A DNA stretch of 64,000 nucleotides from Chinchilla lanigera (GCF_000276665.1 NW_004955438.1:6991483-7055482), one strand, 5' to 3'; counted from the first letter of the stretch, positions 10,101 to 21,044 are shown. Numbers and translations: made by a program. The notes: generated by a model from the letters alone, not told the origin.

Positions 10101-12780
10101 AAAATCTCCATACAAAAAAGCAAGATATCCTATTCACCTCTATGTAGACTCCTTCAACTTGTGGAAAACAAGTCAGATTAGCAACCAAGCATAATCATCA
10201 TTCCAGCTCTTTGCTTTCTCCCTGGTGGTAACTGGCGATTTAAGTATTGAAAGTCCACAGCAAGTGGAATTTAGTTTACTGAGGCTGATATTAAGGATGT
10301 GCTTCCCTATTACTGTTTGTGTGCAATGTTGATTCACCAAGTTACTGATAGTTTCAGCGTGACAGATTAACGTGTCACACGTTAAAGCACAAGAGCATTT
10401 GATGATAAAGACTACATTTATGATTCTAATGAAATAGTTGAAGAATTTTATAGTATCATGTGCAATCCCTGTTTTCTAACAAATGGAGGTCAGAAACGGC
10501 TATTTTAAGTAATGATTGCAAAAGAATATTTTGAGTTCTGTTGAAAGTTTCAAAGAGTATTTTTGGAAGAAAAACAACTTAGTGACTTATTTATTGGTGG
10601 GTGGCTTTTTCTAGTCCATGTTTGCTCACTTCATAATGTTCAGTTAATAAAAAATCCCTACTGAAAGGGGAAAAAATTAGACCAATGTTTAGCACTGTCA
10701 AAGCTATTAAAGTTTCACCCCTCAGAGGTAATCGGATATGTTCTCATTTGAGAGCAGTTTAAACGGACGTGGAGCAAATGATGCCCATGTTAAAAACAAC
10801 TTCCTTTCAAAGGAGTTTGCCAACCTGATTGAGTTTGAAGAGTCTTGCTAGCAAATTTGCACATCTAATCTTATTACTGTTTTGATATAGACAACAAAAT
10901 TTATTTTTTATTTTGTAGTTGGTAGGAACCAATTTCAAAAGAAGATTTGAACACAATAAATATAGAGTCTACATTTATCATCAACCTAAAGAGATTATCT
11001 TTGCACAGATTGTGAAGCTGTCAAGAAAGACTGTTATCGTTTTCTATTTTCCTTTTGTGTTTTGTTTTATTTTGTTTTTAGTAGCAAGTATCTCAGTTTT
11101 GGCTGTTTATCTTCTTGAAAGGATTCATACAGTCATATACAATGGGAATGAAAAGTGTTGAAAGGAAAAGAACATATTCTTTTTTTGCTAGAATCTGCTG
11201 AGGAAAGTAATTCATGTGTATTCACCAAGGCATAAGATGGTTTTCATATCCAGCTCAAATTGGGACTAAGACAATGAGTTTCCAGGATCTTCTGTATGAT
11301 GTAGTATAATGCAAGCTTCCAGCCCTCTGGACAGTGTCAGTAAGGAGTTTAGTTTGCCTGTCTCTTGAATATTTGCCAATAGCTAGAGATTTTAAGAGAA
11401 AGCTACATTAGGGTATTCCTTCAATTCCTCTTTTATTAATCTCAGTAAATGATGTAAGTATTGAGTTTTTCGTTATTTCTTTGTACACCACTAATTTTAC
11501 AAAAAGCCTGTGGCTTCCATGTTTCCAAAATATACTATAGTTCATTTATTGAAAGATGGCAAATGAAAATGCTAGTCCTCAGGTTTATTTCCTAGCTGCT
11601 GCTGGGTTTTAGGAAAGTAGCTCATATTATGTAGCAGTACTGTAATTTTACCTGTAAGAGCTATTGGTACTGGTATTATCCCTATGCTACTTTATTTGCT
11701 GATAAATAGACAAATAAATTAGAGGGATGAATATTTTAATTGGATGTATTAATCTTTTCAAGACATATTCTTTGCCACATCTTTGATAATCTTTCATCAA
11801 GATATTTTTACATTTAGTGTTTATTTTTTCCCTCTGAATGAAAATGATTAAGGAACTAAAAACAATCAAGACTCTTATTCTGTTCCATAATAATATGAAA
11901 AAACTGTACCTGATACCTGCCACTATTTCATCAAAAGTTTAAATATTTCTTATACAAAGTATATACAAATAGATATTGACTCATAATTACAATATTTATA
12001 TGATATTAAATTTGAATTATCATACAGTTTTTGTAAAGTTAAGTCAAAAGGAAAATTATAATGTTCTCTCTAATCCATTTATTCATTTTTCCAAAAATAA
12101 TGAAATTTTTGTCAGTGTCTAGCAGAGAACTTGCCTTAAAAATTAGATAATACTCTCCACTTTGTAATGGATATGGAGACAAAGCAAAAGTACTATAACC
12201 TTATTGAACTGGCTTTTCCTGAAGAAGTATCATAAAGAAATAGTTGACAATGTTGTACAAAACTTTGAATCTGAAAAGACACTTACTATAAATCTAAAAT
12301 TTATATTTTGTATGTAAAGAGTGTGTGCCAGAAAACATGGTTAAAATATATTTGTATTTGTATCCCTCCACTTTAGTCATAATTGATAGAAAAGAAAAAA
12401 GCTGCTCTCCAACTAAACTTCTGTACCCTGGCATGCCAGTATTAACCGTTCCTCTAACTTTGACGGAAAACATTAAAACTGTGTCTCAGTGGAGGTGTGG
12501 TGGAAGCAATCAGACTGGTTAAAATAGGAGAATGGTTCAATTCATCATCATAAGAAATGAGGCAACGCTATGTAATAGGTAAGTGGAATGCAGTAATTAA
12601 AATACTATATAATAAAAACCTCAGGACACCAACATAATGCAAACGGTTGTTAATAATGACCACAGCTTTATGGCATAATTTTATTATACCTTTATTTGTT
12701 AGTTGACAGTATGCAGAAGGGCTACTCAGGAGTGTTCCTGAATCTTCTTCAACCTCCCTGACAACCTGAGAAGAGCCGCT
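7126..12780. other. Long stretch with few recognisable repeats
   Basis: About 5.6 kb lacks any young SINE or clear L1. A weak antisense MIR-like trace is at about 10015-10105 (TTACATTAACTTTTTAATTC...). A frame at 10919-11161 (+, 80 codons) follows a T-rich AG but has no credible donor, so I do not call it. Low insertion density can mark constrained noncoding DNA or simply old, unmasked sequence. Confidence 0.5.
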
Positions 12781-12784
12781 TTCA

Positions 12785-13115
12785 TGGACAACCCCAGAAA
12801 TGCCAGTGTGATGATCAGTTGTATGTGTCCATTTGAGTATGTCATAAATCCAAAATATTTGGTGGAATATTATTCTGTGTCTTTCTATGAGGGTGCTTTC
12901 CTGTGTATTTTTTTTGAAACAGGATCTCACTATGCAGTTCAGCCTGGCTCTGAGTTCACTTTGTAGCCCAGGCTAATCTCAGACTCGTGAGGATCCTCCT
13001 GCCTCAACCACCAGAGTGCTGGTATTACAGGCATGTGCCACCACACCAAGCTGAGGGTGCTTTTGAATAGGATTATAATACTGTATTTAAATAGCTAGAA
13101 AAGGAAAAAAAAAAC
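12785..13115 (+). mobile_element. Old mammalian interspersed repeat, split by a B1
   Basis: GTGATGATCAGTTGTATGTG, then AAATATTTGGTGGAATATTATTC and TTTCTATGAGGGTGCTTT continue after the B1 at 13053 as GAGGGTGCTTTTGAATAGG. The phrase order matches a mammal-wide repeat I have seen in other genomes (GGTCAAACATTATTCTGG ... GAGGGTGTTTT) but cannot name with certainty. The sequence resumes cleanly after the B1, which shows the B1 inserted into it. Confidence 0.6.
12900..13052 (-). mobile_element. B1-type SINE with target duplication
   Basis: Antisense B1: T-run, GAAACAGGATCTCACTATG, CTTTGTAGCCCAGGCT, CCTCCTGCCTCAACC and CACCACACCAAGCT. GAGGGTGCTTT flanks it at 12889-12899 and 13053-13063. It is a 7SL RNA-derived monomer with the usual two ~29-bp internal units. 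Confidence 0.92.
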
Positions 13116-13149
13116 TAAGTACACTTGATGTTCATAAGCTCTGTTTCAA

Positions 13150-13535
13150 TGTCATGAGCTCTTCTAGTTAGTAAGTACTAAATGCTCCTCAAAGGGCTGT
13201 GTGCTAAAGGCTTTCTCGGCCTTCTTTGAAGGTGGGGCGGAGGAGAAGAAAGTCAGATCTTTGGGGTGTGCCCTTTGTAGGAATATTCTCTCTCTCTCCC
13301 CCCCCTGTCTCCCTCCTTATCTCTCTGTCTCTCTCCCTTTCTCTCCCCCCCCACCTCTCTCTCACCTTCTATGAGGTGACCAGTTGCCTCTACTGTGTGC
13401 TTTCATGATGACTTTTGTCTGTTGCCGCAGCCCCAAAACAGTGTTCCCAAATGAGTAGAAATGAGTAAAGACTGAACCATTTCCTTTAAGCTGAGTTTCT
13501 GGTAGCAGTGATGGGCATCTGACTGGCATATGTAC
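13150..13535 (+). mobile_element. ERVL-MaLR LTR, sense, with CT-rich insert
   Basis: The 3' half follows the MaLR LTR order: CATGATGACTTTTGTC..., CCCAAATGAGTAGAAATG, CCATTTCCTTTAAGCTGAG, then TCTGGTAGCAGTGATGGG. A polypyrimidine run at 13287-13370 lies within it. It is noncoding and diverged. The subfamily cannot be assigned by eye. Confidence 0.65.
13287..13370. repeat. CT-rich low-complexity tract
   Basis: Nearly pure pyrimidine with (CT)n and poly-C interruptions. It could adopt triplex structure. It lies inside the LTR-like region. Confidence 0.95.
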
Positions 13536-13574
13536 TTTCATTCATTACAACAAAAACATGATGAAATCAATTTA

Positions 13575-13810
13575 TAAGAAGAAAAGTTGCAAGGGTTCTC
13601 TGCTAGGCTCAACTTTCAGTCTCATCGTTTTTGGGTCTGTGATAGAGCAGCACATTGTGGCAGAGAGATAGGAACGAACTGTTCTGTTTGTGGCAGTGTT
13701 CATGAGATCCTGAGGATTTCCCACTGGACCCCGCCTCCTCCCCTCCCAACAGTGCCACCTGGACCCAGAGACTTTGGCAAATAGACTTTCAACATTCGAA
13801 TGTATCACCT
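13575..13810 (-). mobile_element. ERVL-MaLR LTR-like fragment, antisense
   Basis: GAGGATTTCCCACTGGACCC, CGCCTCCTCCCCTCCCAACA, GTGCCACCTGGACCC and GACTTTCAACATTCGAATGT follow the antisense MaLR LTR text (CCACTAGGCCCCACCTCC ... CCAAGCTTTCAACAC). It lies immediately after an LTR in the opposite orientation. Confidence 0.6.
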
Positions 13811-14600
13811 CTCTAGTGCAGCGGAACCTCATGCAGTCAGCTATCAGCCTGTTTTGAAAAGGAAGTCTTTCCTGCCCCCAGAAATAGAGTTGACCCTGCA
13901 GTTATGTTTTCCATTTGAGTTTTGACCTGCGCTTGGGCTCAAAAGGGTATTTTCCTTCCTGCAAACCTGTAGAGTCACCCATTTGGGGATTTGCAATTTT
14001 CATAACTGCATGAGCCCAATCTTCATAATACATTTCCCTCCATATATATTTTATTTCTCTGGAGACTATTAATTGATAAAGCCAGGAAACTGGTTTTCTT
14101 TGCCATTCTTGTCTCTCAAATGAATAATGTACCACAGAGACATTTATATTTTGTTTTGTCCAATGATGCTAGAATTCATGAGTATAGAACTTGTTAAATA
14201 GTACAGTTACACAACAGTATGATTCATAGAGTTGAAATAATATAAGCCTATGTCCCTGTGTTCTCCCAATTCCCTTTCTCCTTAATGCTCTCCTCTCTCC
14301 TATTGCCAGAAATGCAAGAATCCTATCATTGCTACTACAGTGCCTTCTAGAAATATCCTCCCAAATTATGATTTAATATCCCATTTTCTATTACTTATTA
14401 ATTTTATAATGATTCAGTTAAAGAGGTGATTTGATTCACCTCTATTCTTTATTATTCCATGCATTTTCCAAAGGCAACAGTAGTGGACATTTGTTTAATT
14501 ATTTTTTATAATCATTGACATATGAATGTTTGGCACTTGTCATCAAAGTAGTCTCCAACCTGAAGTGTTCTTTGTACCGTTTTACTTGACTTTTTAAAAT
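13811..14600. other. Unassigned DNA
   Basis: A mixed stretch whose pyrimidine-rich part (14240-14300) resembles an antisense L1 3' UTR but is not clear enough to call. No coding signal. Confidence 0.4.
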
Positions 14601-14605
14601 TTTAT

Positions 14606-14760
14606 ATTTTTTTTTGTACTTTTTGACACAGGGTCTCAATATGCAGTTCAGGCTGGGCTTGAGCTCACTTTGTAGCCCAGGCTGGTCTTGAACTCACAAA
14701 GATCCTTCTGCCTCAGCCTCCCGAGGGCTGGGATTACTGGTGTGCACCCCATGCTTGGCT
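14606..14760 (-). mobile_element. B1-type SINE
   Basis: Antisense B1 with GACACAGGGTCTCAATATGC, two 29-bp units (the second starts TTGTAGCCCAGGCTGGTC), CCTCAGCCTCCCGAGGGCTG and GGTGTGCACCCCATGCTTGG. It is moderately preserved. No clear target duplication was seen. Confidence 0.92.
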
Positions 14761-15787
14761 GCAGCACTTTATCTGAGAGTAAAACATATTTCCCAATTTG
14801 TAGGCAGATAAAAACGTGACTAACATGTTGTTTTTTCTACTTTCACATGGCCTGATTTACTGCAAATATATATTTGTTTGTGTGTTGGTTAATTCTCAGT
14901 TGGTATTTTTGAAACAAGAGCTTGCAGGTGTTTGTAATAACTGTGTATCTGATGAAGAGCATGCACTGAGAAGGTTCACATCAAGTGTAGTAGATCCTGT
15001 GAAGACAGTAATGGATGTCGGAAGTGGAAGTGAGCTCAGATGAACAAACATATCTGCGATGCTCTTTTCACCTCCCACTGTGCTTGGGATATGGAGTCAA
15101 GTCCCTACTTGGAGAAGCCAAAATGCAGCGGAGGAAGCATACGCGCCATTTAATAACTTTTCTAGTAGTGTCTAGACAGTATTATTAGAACACAAAGGAG
15201 TGTCACCTAAGCCAGAGCTCGGATGGGAGGTAGAAGACAAATGTGCTTTGTCTTGGAGAAAGAACTGTGTTTGAAACAAATGAAGAATAGGAATAAATGA
15301 CTAATACTGGCAGGAGAAGCATCAGTTAAATTAAGAGACGTAAGAGTTTGTGATATGTGAAATCAGAATAATTATGATTAATGATAAGATATAAAGGAAA
15401 AAGACTGTGTGTGTGGAATCATGAGTATGTTTTGTTGCCATTTATATTTTATGTGATATAAAACACCATACACCACAGAGACGAAAATTGAATGAAACAG
15501 AAATGGTTGATGCAGGCAGAAATTGCACAAAAACAGAGGAACCGGTCAAAAAGAAATCTGTTTCTTAAATTTTTAATTGGGGATTTAATTTCCCCTCCTG
15601 AACACTGGTCATTACTACTACCATCCTTCCTGCCAGGAGCTGATACACATAGACAGAGAGTCCAAAGCTGTCCCAGTGAGAAAGGAGCAAGATCAATCTA
15701 AAGTGAAGCAAGGTAGGAGACTTTGGGTTTGGTAACAGCTAGCAATGGGGCTGGAGAACGGGTTCCCTTTGTAAATATTTGGCTTTT
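14761..15787. other. Unassigned DNA
   Basis: A + strand frame at 14816-15043 ends in a GC-richer, CpG-containing part (about 14930-15140), but it has no recognised motif or convincing splice borders. AT-rich otherwise. Confidence 0.4.
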
Positions 15788-15875
15788 GGACTGGGGATAT
15801 AGCTCAGTGGCACAAGTGCCTGCCTGACAAGCATATGGGTCCTGAGTTCGATTTCCAGTAACCCCCCAAAAAAAG
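15788..15875 (+). mobile_element. ID-type SINE, diverged
   Basis: GGACTGGGGATATAGCTCAG, TGCCTGCCTGACAAGC and TGAGTTCGATTTCCAGTAACC are followed by a short A-run. The 3' extension is altered (AGTAACC instead of GGTACC). Flanking duplication is not clear. Confidence 0.88.
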
Positions 15876-15989
15876 TATGACATTTGAAGCAATTGCAGAA
15901 AAGGTGAAAAGACATTTTGTTCAAACAGGAAAGGAGAGGGATGGAAATTGACAACTATTTTAGATAACATCAGAAATAAAATCCTTGCT

Positions 15990-16465
15990 CTTGTTTTCAC
16001 ATGACTGAACTGTTCCAAAATGGTTTTACTGCGTTACTGGTGTAGTGATATCATGCAAGATTCCCAAAATGATTTTACAATTTCATATCCTCACTAGCAG
16101 TGAGAAGGTTCAGTTCCTCTTCTCCTTGCCAATACTTGGCATGTTCATTCATTTTGAATTTAGAAATTTTAATTGGCCATTAAGCAGTACTTAGGTGCAA
16201 AATTAGTTGATATTTCTTTAATGATTAATGATGTTGAACATTTTTTCAAGTGTTCATTTGCCCTTCTCAATCCTTTCCCCAGCTAACTGTCCAAATCATG
16301 CTGTATTTTTTTACTTAGTTTTTGTTGTTTTAATTTAAAAATTAGTTGTTCTTTATGTGTCTGAGTCATATATACATATGTGATTTGAAAATATTTTCAC
16401 TATATTTAAATTATCAGTTCACTATATTGTCATAGTGTTTTAGAGTATAGAACATTCAAGTATAA
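15990..16465 (-). mobile_element. Old L1 fragment, antisense
   Basis: On the + strand: CCTCACTAGCAGTGAGAAGG, CTTCTCCTTGCCAATACTTGG, TTTTAATTGGCCATTAAG, AATGATTAATGATGTTGAAC and TTTTTTCAAGTGTTCATTTGCC. This is the characteristic antisense order of an L1M 3' region. Noncoding remnant. Confidence 0.85.
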
Positions 16466-16482
16466 ACAATTCATGATATTTG

Positions 16483-16571
16483 TTTTTTTTTTTTTTCTGG
16501 TACTGGGAATCGAACTCATGACCTTCCTCTTGCCAGGCAGGTGCTGTGCAGCTGAGCTACATCGCTAGCCC
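16483..16571 (-). mobile_element. ID-type SINE, left member of a stacked pair
   Basis: Minus-strand SINE with TAGCTCAG-type A box, GAGTTCGATTCC B box and a poly-A tail (T-run on +). TGATATTTG occurs at 16474-16482 and 16572-16580. It shares this target with the next SINE. Confidence 0.93.
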
Positions 16572-16605
16572 TGATATTTGGTTATTTTGATGCGTTTTTT
16601 GCCTT

Positions 16606-16695
16606 GTTTTGTTTTTCTTCCAGTACCAGGAATCGAACTCACAACTTTGCACTTGCCAGGCAGGCACTGTGTCACTGAGCTAAATCCCCAGCCCC
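16606..16695 (-). mobile_element. ID-type SINE, right member of a stacked pair
   Basis: Same orientation and structure as its neighbour; on the minus strand it reads GGGGCTGGGGATTTAGCTC through GGTACTGGAAG. TGATATTTGGTTAT (16572-16585) and TGATGTTTGGTTAT (16698-16711) flank it, so the duplicated target overlaps that of the left SINE. Confidence 0.93.
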
Positions 16696-16711
16696 AATGA
16701 TGTTTGGTTAT

Positions 16712-18668
16712 GAATCATGTTTCCAGAGCCATATACAAGAACTCAAGACCCTAAACAATCTTTCCTCTATTTCTTTTAATGGTTTTTTTATTTTGAATTG
16801 ATATAATCTTTTGTGCTGGTGTATGGAAAACTTTTTAAAAATTTTTTTACTCTGTATATGCTAAAGTGCATTAACTTATTTTCAAATGTTAAATTAATCT
16901 TTTATTCATTGGAAAAGTCTCCTAATATAATGCATGCTGGAGTGAAGAAAAAGGTTTCTTATTTAAATAATGCAGAACAGATTAATCTACTTTTGCTTAC
17001 CTTTAAAGAAAATTAACTTAAAATCATGAGGTTTAGGACATAATTTTAATGAAATAAATTTGCTACCATATGCAATAAGTTTTATTTTTCAGAACCAAGA
17101 ATATTAAATCTTAAGTAATAGCAAGATGTGAATGTAAATTCATAGTAAATCAGACAAGTTAGATGTTGCAGTTAAATTTTCTGGGGTCCAGAAACAAAGA
17201 CCAAGTATCATGCACAAAGATTTTGGGGGGTATGCTTTTAAGCATTGCACCTGTTGTACAAGACATGGAAGCAGAAGTAAGCAGAGGAATAGCTCGTCTT
17301 CACAAAGCCTCATCTTCCTAGGGAGTTATGAAGCATGGATAGTTCCTCAGCCTTGCATACACATGGGGTGTGTGGGTCGACATGATTTTGTTTTTGTGTC
17401 CCCACATTAATCAGCCATTAAAAACACACTGCCCTCAGAAATGAAAGCATAACTTTGGATTAGTCTTCCTTCTTCAATTGAGGGCAATTTCTAAAGAGAA
17501 GCTGAAAATTGTAACTGTTATATTACTATACTCTTGGCTACTGGCAAACTAAGTTGTTTTTCCAAAAGGGGGTTGCTGGGTACTACAGTGGCACACAGAA
17601 GTGACTTCTTCCTCTAGTCCTGACCAATGTAATGAAAGACATTGAAACCTGACAAGATTTTCAAATGGACTATGAACTGATGCTATCTGAGGACTTCAAA
17701 ATAGAGTTCAGTCCCTAGGTGTTGTTATTGATTCATTAAGAGAAATGTCACAAAGTCAGACTCACCTAATTTTTTTGGAAATATTCAATATTTCTTTAGA
17801 AAAGTTACTTGTATAATTCATTTTTATTTAAGTATTTTATAAGTAAAGCATTTTATAAGTAAATCATGGCCAATTACCTCCTTGGTTAGAAGTGTAATCG
17901 ATGATAAATGATAGTACAGTGGCAAAGGGGCGGAGCTAGTTGACTGGTTACACTCAAGGTATGCAGACAAATAAACCTCAGCAGCCTTGACTGTCTTCCT
18001 TATTCCTGACATTGGATTTGCAGATAAATGAAGTAGGGAAGCATCTTTAACACATTTGATACCAGAATCAAAATCAGATTAATAGTCCTAAACAACAGTG
18101 AATTTTGTAGATAATCAAGTTTTACCTTGTATTTTGAAATATTAAATCATGTCGATTTTACTTTGAAAAAAATTTAGTCCTAATTCAGAGATAATGGTAC
18201 TATTTATAATTGTCATCACCATGAAGGTATCCTCAATAACTAATTATCAAAAAATTAGTGAGTAAAATCAACCCTCTTTCACAAATATTTGTTCTGAATT
18301 TAATGAATATTCAAAAGTTTTTAATGGAAATAGTCTAATACAGTTAATGCCTCAATTTCAAGATGACAAACCAATAGTTCTTGAACTTATTTAAACACTA
18401 AAATTGTTATAGAAAAGATATTTCATATTCAAAAAAATCTGAAAACTCAATATTATAATAAAATATAAAATGAAATACAGATTCAATTTAAATTTTATGA
18501 AAGCTGAAATATAAATATTTTCTCACCTTCTTTTCTAAATGAAACTAATCAGGATAGTAGTGCCTTGCCTTCTCCAAGATATTTTCTTAGAGTTGCTTTG
18601 ATTAAAGTTCTTTCAATAAACACCACTGAAAGTTAATGTATATATTTTCTCTATAACTTTTTAATAAG
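16712..18668. other. Unassigned AT-rich DNA
   Basis: About 2 kb with no repeat I can name. Around 17170-17420 there is a less AT-rich part with a short frame and no family signature. Confidence 0.45.
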
Positions 18669-18669
18669 A

Positions 18670-19000
18670 ACTTGTCTTGGTTAATTTTTTCATCACTGAG
18701 ACACAATACCTGACACACACCATTTAAAGGAGGAGATATTTATTTTTGCTCACGGCTGTAGAGGTTTTAGTCCGTAGTCAGCTGACTCCAAGGAAGGATG
18801 GCCTGGCATAGGGAAATGACAGAAGAGAAACTATGGGAATGGCAGAAGAGAAACTCAGGGAATGGCAACTAGGAAGCCAAGAGAATTCACAGAAGAGAAT
18901 GGGAGGGAAGTAGACCATTCCAGTTCATGCCCACAGTGACCAGTCTTCGAAACAAAACTACCTGCCAAGCTCCCATAATACATTCTTGTTTAAAAGTCCC
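18670..19000 (-). mobile_element. ERVL-MaLR LTR, antisense
   Basis: CTTGTCTTGGTTAATTTTTTC, CACTGAGACACAATACCTGAC, AGATATTTATTTTTGCTCACG, GGCTGTAGAGGTTTTAGTCC and TAGTCAGCTGACTCC are the antisense MaLR LTR text. The middle holds a short duplication (GGGAATGGCAGAAGAGAAAC type phrases at 18808-18860). Confidence 0.85.
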
Positions 19001-19120
19001 AGCTATGCCTGCATGAAGAGCATCTAGATATAAAGCATACCAAACTGCATGAGAAACATTTGGTGAATGGATGCATATATATGGTTTTACATTACAAACT
19101 ACTCATTGATAAAACATCTA

Positions 19121-19138
19121 TTCCTTTTTCCTCCTCAG
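19121..19138 (+). promoter_or_regulatory. Candidate 3' splice site
   Basis: TTCCTTTTTCCTCCTCAG is a long uninterrupted pyrimidine tract ending in CAG. It is preceded by possible branch-point matches near 19111 (ACTCAT). It directly precedes the coding-like segment that starts at 19139. Predicted from sequence only. Confidence 0.5.
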
Positions 19139-19396
19139 AGGCAGAAAATCAATTCATATCTGGAACATCGTTCTCCAACTGAAAATGTCATGTACCAGAC
19201 TATCCTGTAATTCCAAGATATAGCAGATGCTATCTATGAAGATTGTCCATCAAAACAGGACATATTTTTCTCTTGGTGTTCCCAACTTGCTGTCAGAAAT
19301 TCAGATTTGATGGTTGGGTACGCAGCAGTCACTGTTGGACTAGGAGCCTATGGTTCTTATGAATGCAGATTGATCACACCTCATTTGCACCAATGA
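19139..19396 (+). pseudogene. Candidate terminal exon or unitary-pseudogene exon, unnamed
   Basis: From the splice acceptor, one frame runs 85 codons to a TGA at 19394-19396, broken only by a TAA at 19208-19210 (codon 24). The part after the TAA is 61 sense codons of mixed composition in otherwise AT-rich, stop-dense DNA. It includes an acidic/aromatic patch (DAIYEDCPSK) and a small hydrophobic stretch (LMVGYAAVTVGLGAYGS). A poly(A) signal follows. There is no A-tail directly at its end and no target duplication, so a spliced exon fits better than a processed copy. If transcribed, the TAA would end the protein after 23 exon codons. I do not recognise the family. No upstream exon was found. 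Chance open frame remains possible. Confidence 0.4.
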
Positions 19397-19425
19397 TTTC
19401 TGGAATTTTTTTTATTACACAGAGA

Positions 19426-19431
19426 AATAAA
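19426..19431 (+). terminator. Candidate poly(A) signal
   Basis: AATAAA lies about 30 bp after the TGA of the candidate exon. A T-rich stretch follows at 19440-19470. The motif is common in AT-rich DNA, so its weight comes only from its position. Confidence 0.35.
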
Positions 19432-19440
19432 TGTAATATT

Positions 19441-20299
19441 ACTCATTGTTACTTCCTTTTGATGTTTTCCAATAAAGACAGGCAAGTTGTAAAAAAGGAT
19501 AAATGAAATCTCTTACTTCAAATTAAATAACTGCACACATTAAAATCCACGTTAATTTAAGTGAAAAAAGACTGAAATTTTAGTTCAGTAAAAATTCTCA
19601 ATGTATTAATAACTAGTCAAGAATGTTGCTCTGGTATATTTAAATAGAAGTGTGTGGGTATTCAGGGCAGTATCTCCTTACTTTCCATCTCAGGTGTACC
19701 CCGAGAATTCTTAGTGTACCGAATGCTTTCAGAATTTAGCAAATTTTATCAGAGTGAGACAAACTACAGTCTATCAAAATGACATACTTAAATTAGAAAA
19801 AGCTCAGATAATATATATATTTCATTCTCTGGTTGCATTTTTCAGAAAATGTAAACCCAGGAAATGCTATGAATTATAGTAGAGTTTAAGCTCCCCCTGA
19901 GATTCTGAGATATAAGAAAAATGCTCATCTACTATGAAGGATGAAGCCGGATGCCTTGGTGGTCCATGGTGGTGCACAACTTCTACTTCCATAATTCCCC
20001 AGTATTAGCCCCCTGCCTTGCTTGGGTTCACTTGAGCTGATGTGTGACCTTTTTTCTTGTGGTGTTTTTTGTTTGTTTGGTTGGTTAGTTGGTTTTATTT
20101 TCATGTGTGCCAAAGTTGATTATAAATTGACCTCCAGAAATATAGCAAATCATTCAAAATATAAGGGGCTATAAGATGATAAAAATTATAACATACCCAA
20201 ATGTAGGCACTAGTACCAGTTGCTAAAAATTATCAAGAGGTAACATCGTGGCATTCAGAACTAAAGTACCAAGGTAATATTTTCCATGAAAGGGGAAGT
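19441..20299. other. Unassigned AT-rich DNA
   Basis: Contains a short (TA)n run near 19809 and a weak B1-like 5' trace at 19945-20000 (GCCGGATGCC...GTGGTGCACA). I do not call that as an element. Confidence 0.45.
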
Positions 20300-20301
20300 G
20301 T

Positions 20302-20685
20302 TATGGTTTATATCTAGATTCTGCCCCAAATCCTCATGCCCTCAGTGCTGGGGCTTTGGAAAGATGCTTGGTTGCTGGAGTCTCCTAGCTGACTTGCTGT
20401 GAGGAGATGGGGTCTGGCTGGAAGAGTCAGGTCATGGGGAGCATGGCTGGAAGTATTTACCCCTTGCTTTCTCCTCAGTTCTCCTTTTGCTTCCCTGCTA
20501 CCATGCCACTAGCAGCTCTCCCCAGCACTCCCTCCTCATGCTCCTCTGCTGTGCCATCCTGCCTTGGAGCCTGCCCCCTATGAACTGAAGCCTCTACAAA
20601 CTGTGAGCCAAAATTAACCTCTCTTCCTTTAAGTTATGGGTGTGGGATATCATGTCTCAGCAATGAGAAAATAACTCAAACAAGA
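20302..20685 (+). mobile_element. ERVL-MaLR LTR, sense, near full length
   Basis: It starts TGTTATGGTTTATATCTAG, continues through GCCCCAAATCCTCATGCC and GAACTGAAGCCTCTACAAAC, then GTGAGCCAAAATTAACCTC, and ends with CTCAGCAATGAGAAAATAACTC. This is the complete sense order of a MaLR LTR, including the typical 3' region. No internal sequence adjoins it, so it is a solo LTR. Confidence 0.88.
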
Positions 20686-20790
20686 ATGATACTCTTTGAG
20701 GAAGGTTATGTGTTGATGTCATATGCCTTCCAGAAAGAACTCTGTAACTATTCATGAAGGACAAGGTAGAGAGGAACCGTGGTGATGCAA

Positions 20791-20810
20791 CTTCATCTAG
20801 CTAGATGAAG
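20791..20810. repeat. Perfect 20-bp palindrome
   Basis: CTTCATCTAGCTAGATGAAG reads identically on both strands with no spacer. Seen directly; function unknown. Confidence 0.95.
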
Positions 20811-21044
20811 TCTGAGATACTACTAAGGTGCTATGGTTTAACTTTTGTATCCTTAATACAAATGCAGAATCAAGAACTAAGTAAAAATACCACATCAGTA
20901 CAATGGATTGTGGAGGACCACCTGGGCAATGCTCCTTGAAGGAGGAGCAATTGTCTCCTTTTTAGCTGAGCCTGACCCTATTTCCATGTATTGATATGTA
21001 CACAGCTGCCTAGGACTTTTCCTGCTAATTTTGAGTAGTTTATT

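Noticed and set aside
10919..11161. 80-codon + frame after a T-rich tract ending in TAG
   Set aside because: The frame follows an acceptor-like site, but no donor with a GT consensus is present. Its second half is a T-rich tract, and no family was recognised.
14816..15043. 75-codon + frame with a CpG-bearing 3' part
   Set aside because: No credible acceptor or donor, no motif recognised. Could be an old unmasked repeat.
19172..19207. ITIM-like VMYQTI motif near codon 20 of the candidate exon
   Set aside because: The motif is short and frequent by chance. The frame context after the TAA does not suggest a receptor tail.
19945..20000. Sense B1-like start GCCGGATGCC...GTGGTGCACA
   Set aside because: Only a few short phrases match, and the middle and 3' parts of B1 are absent.
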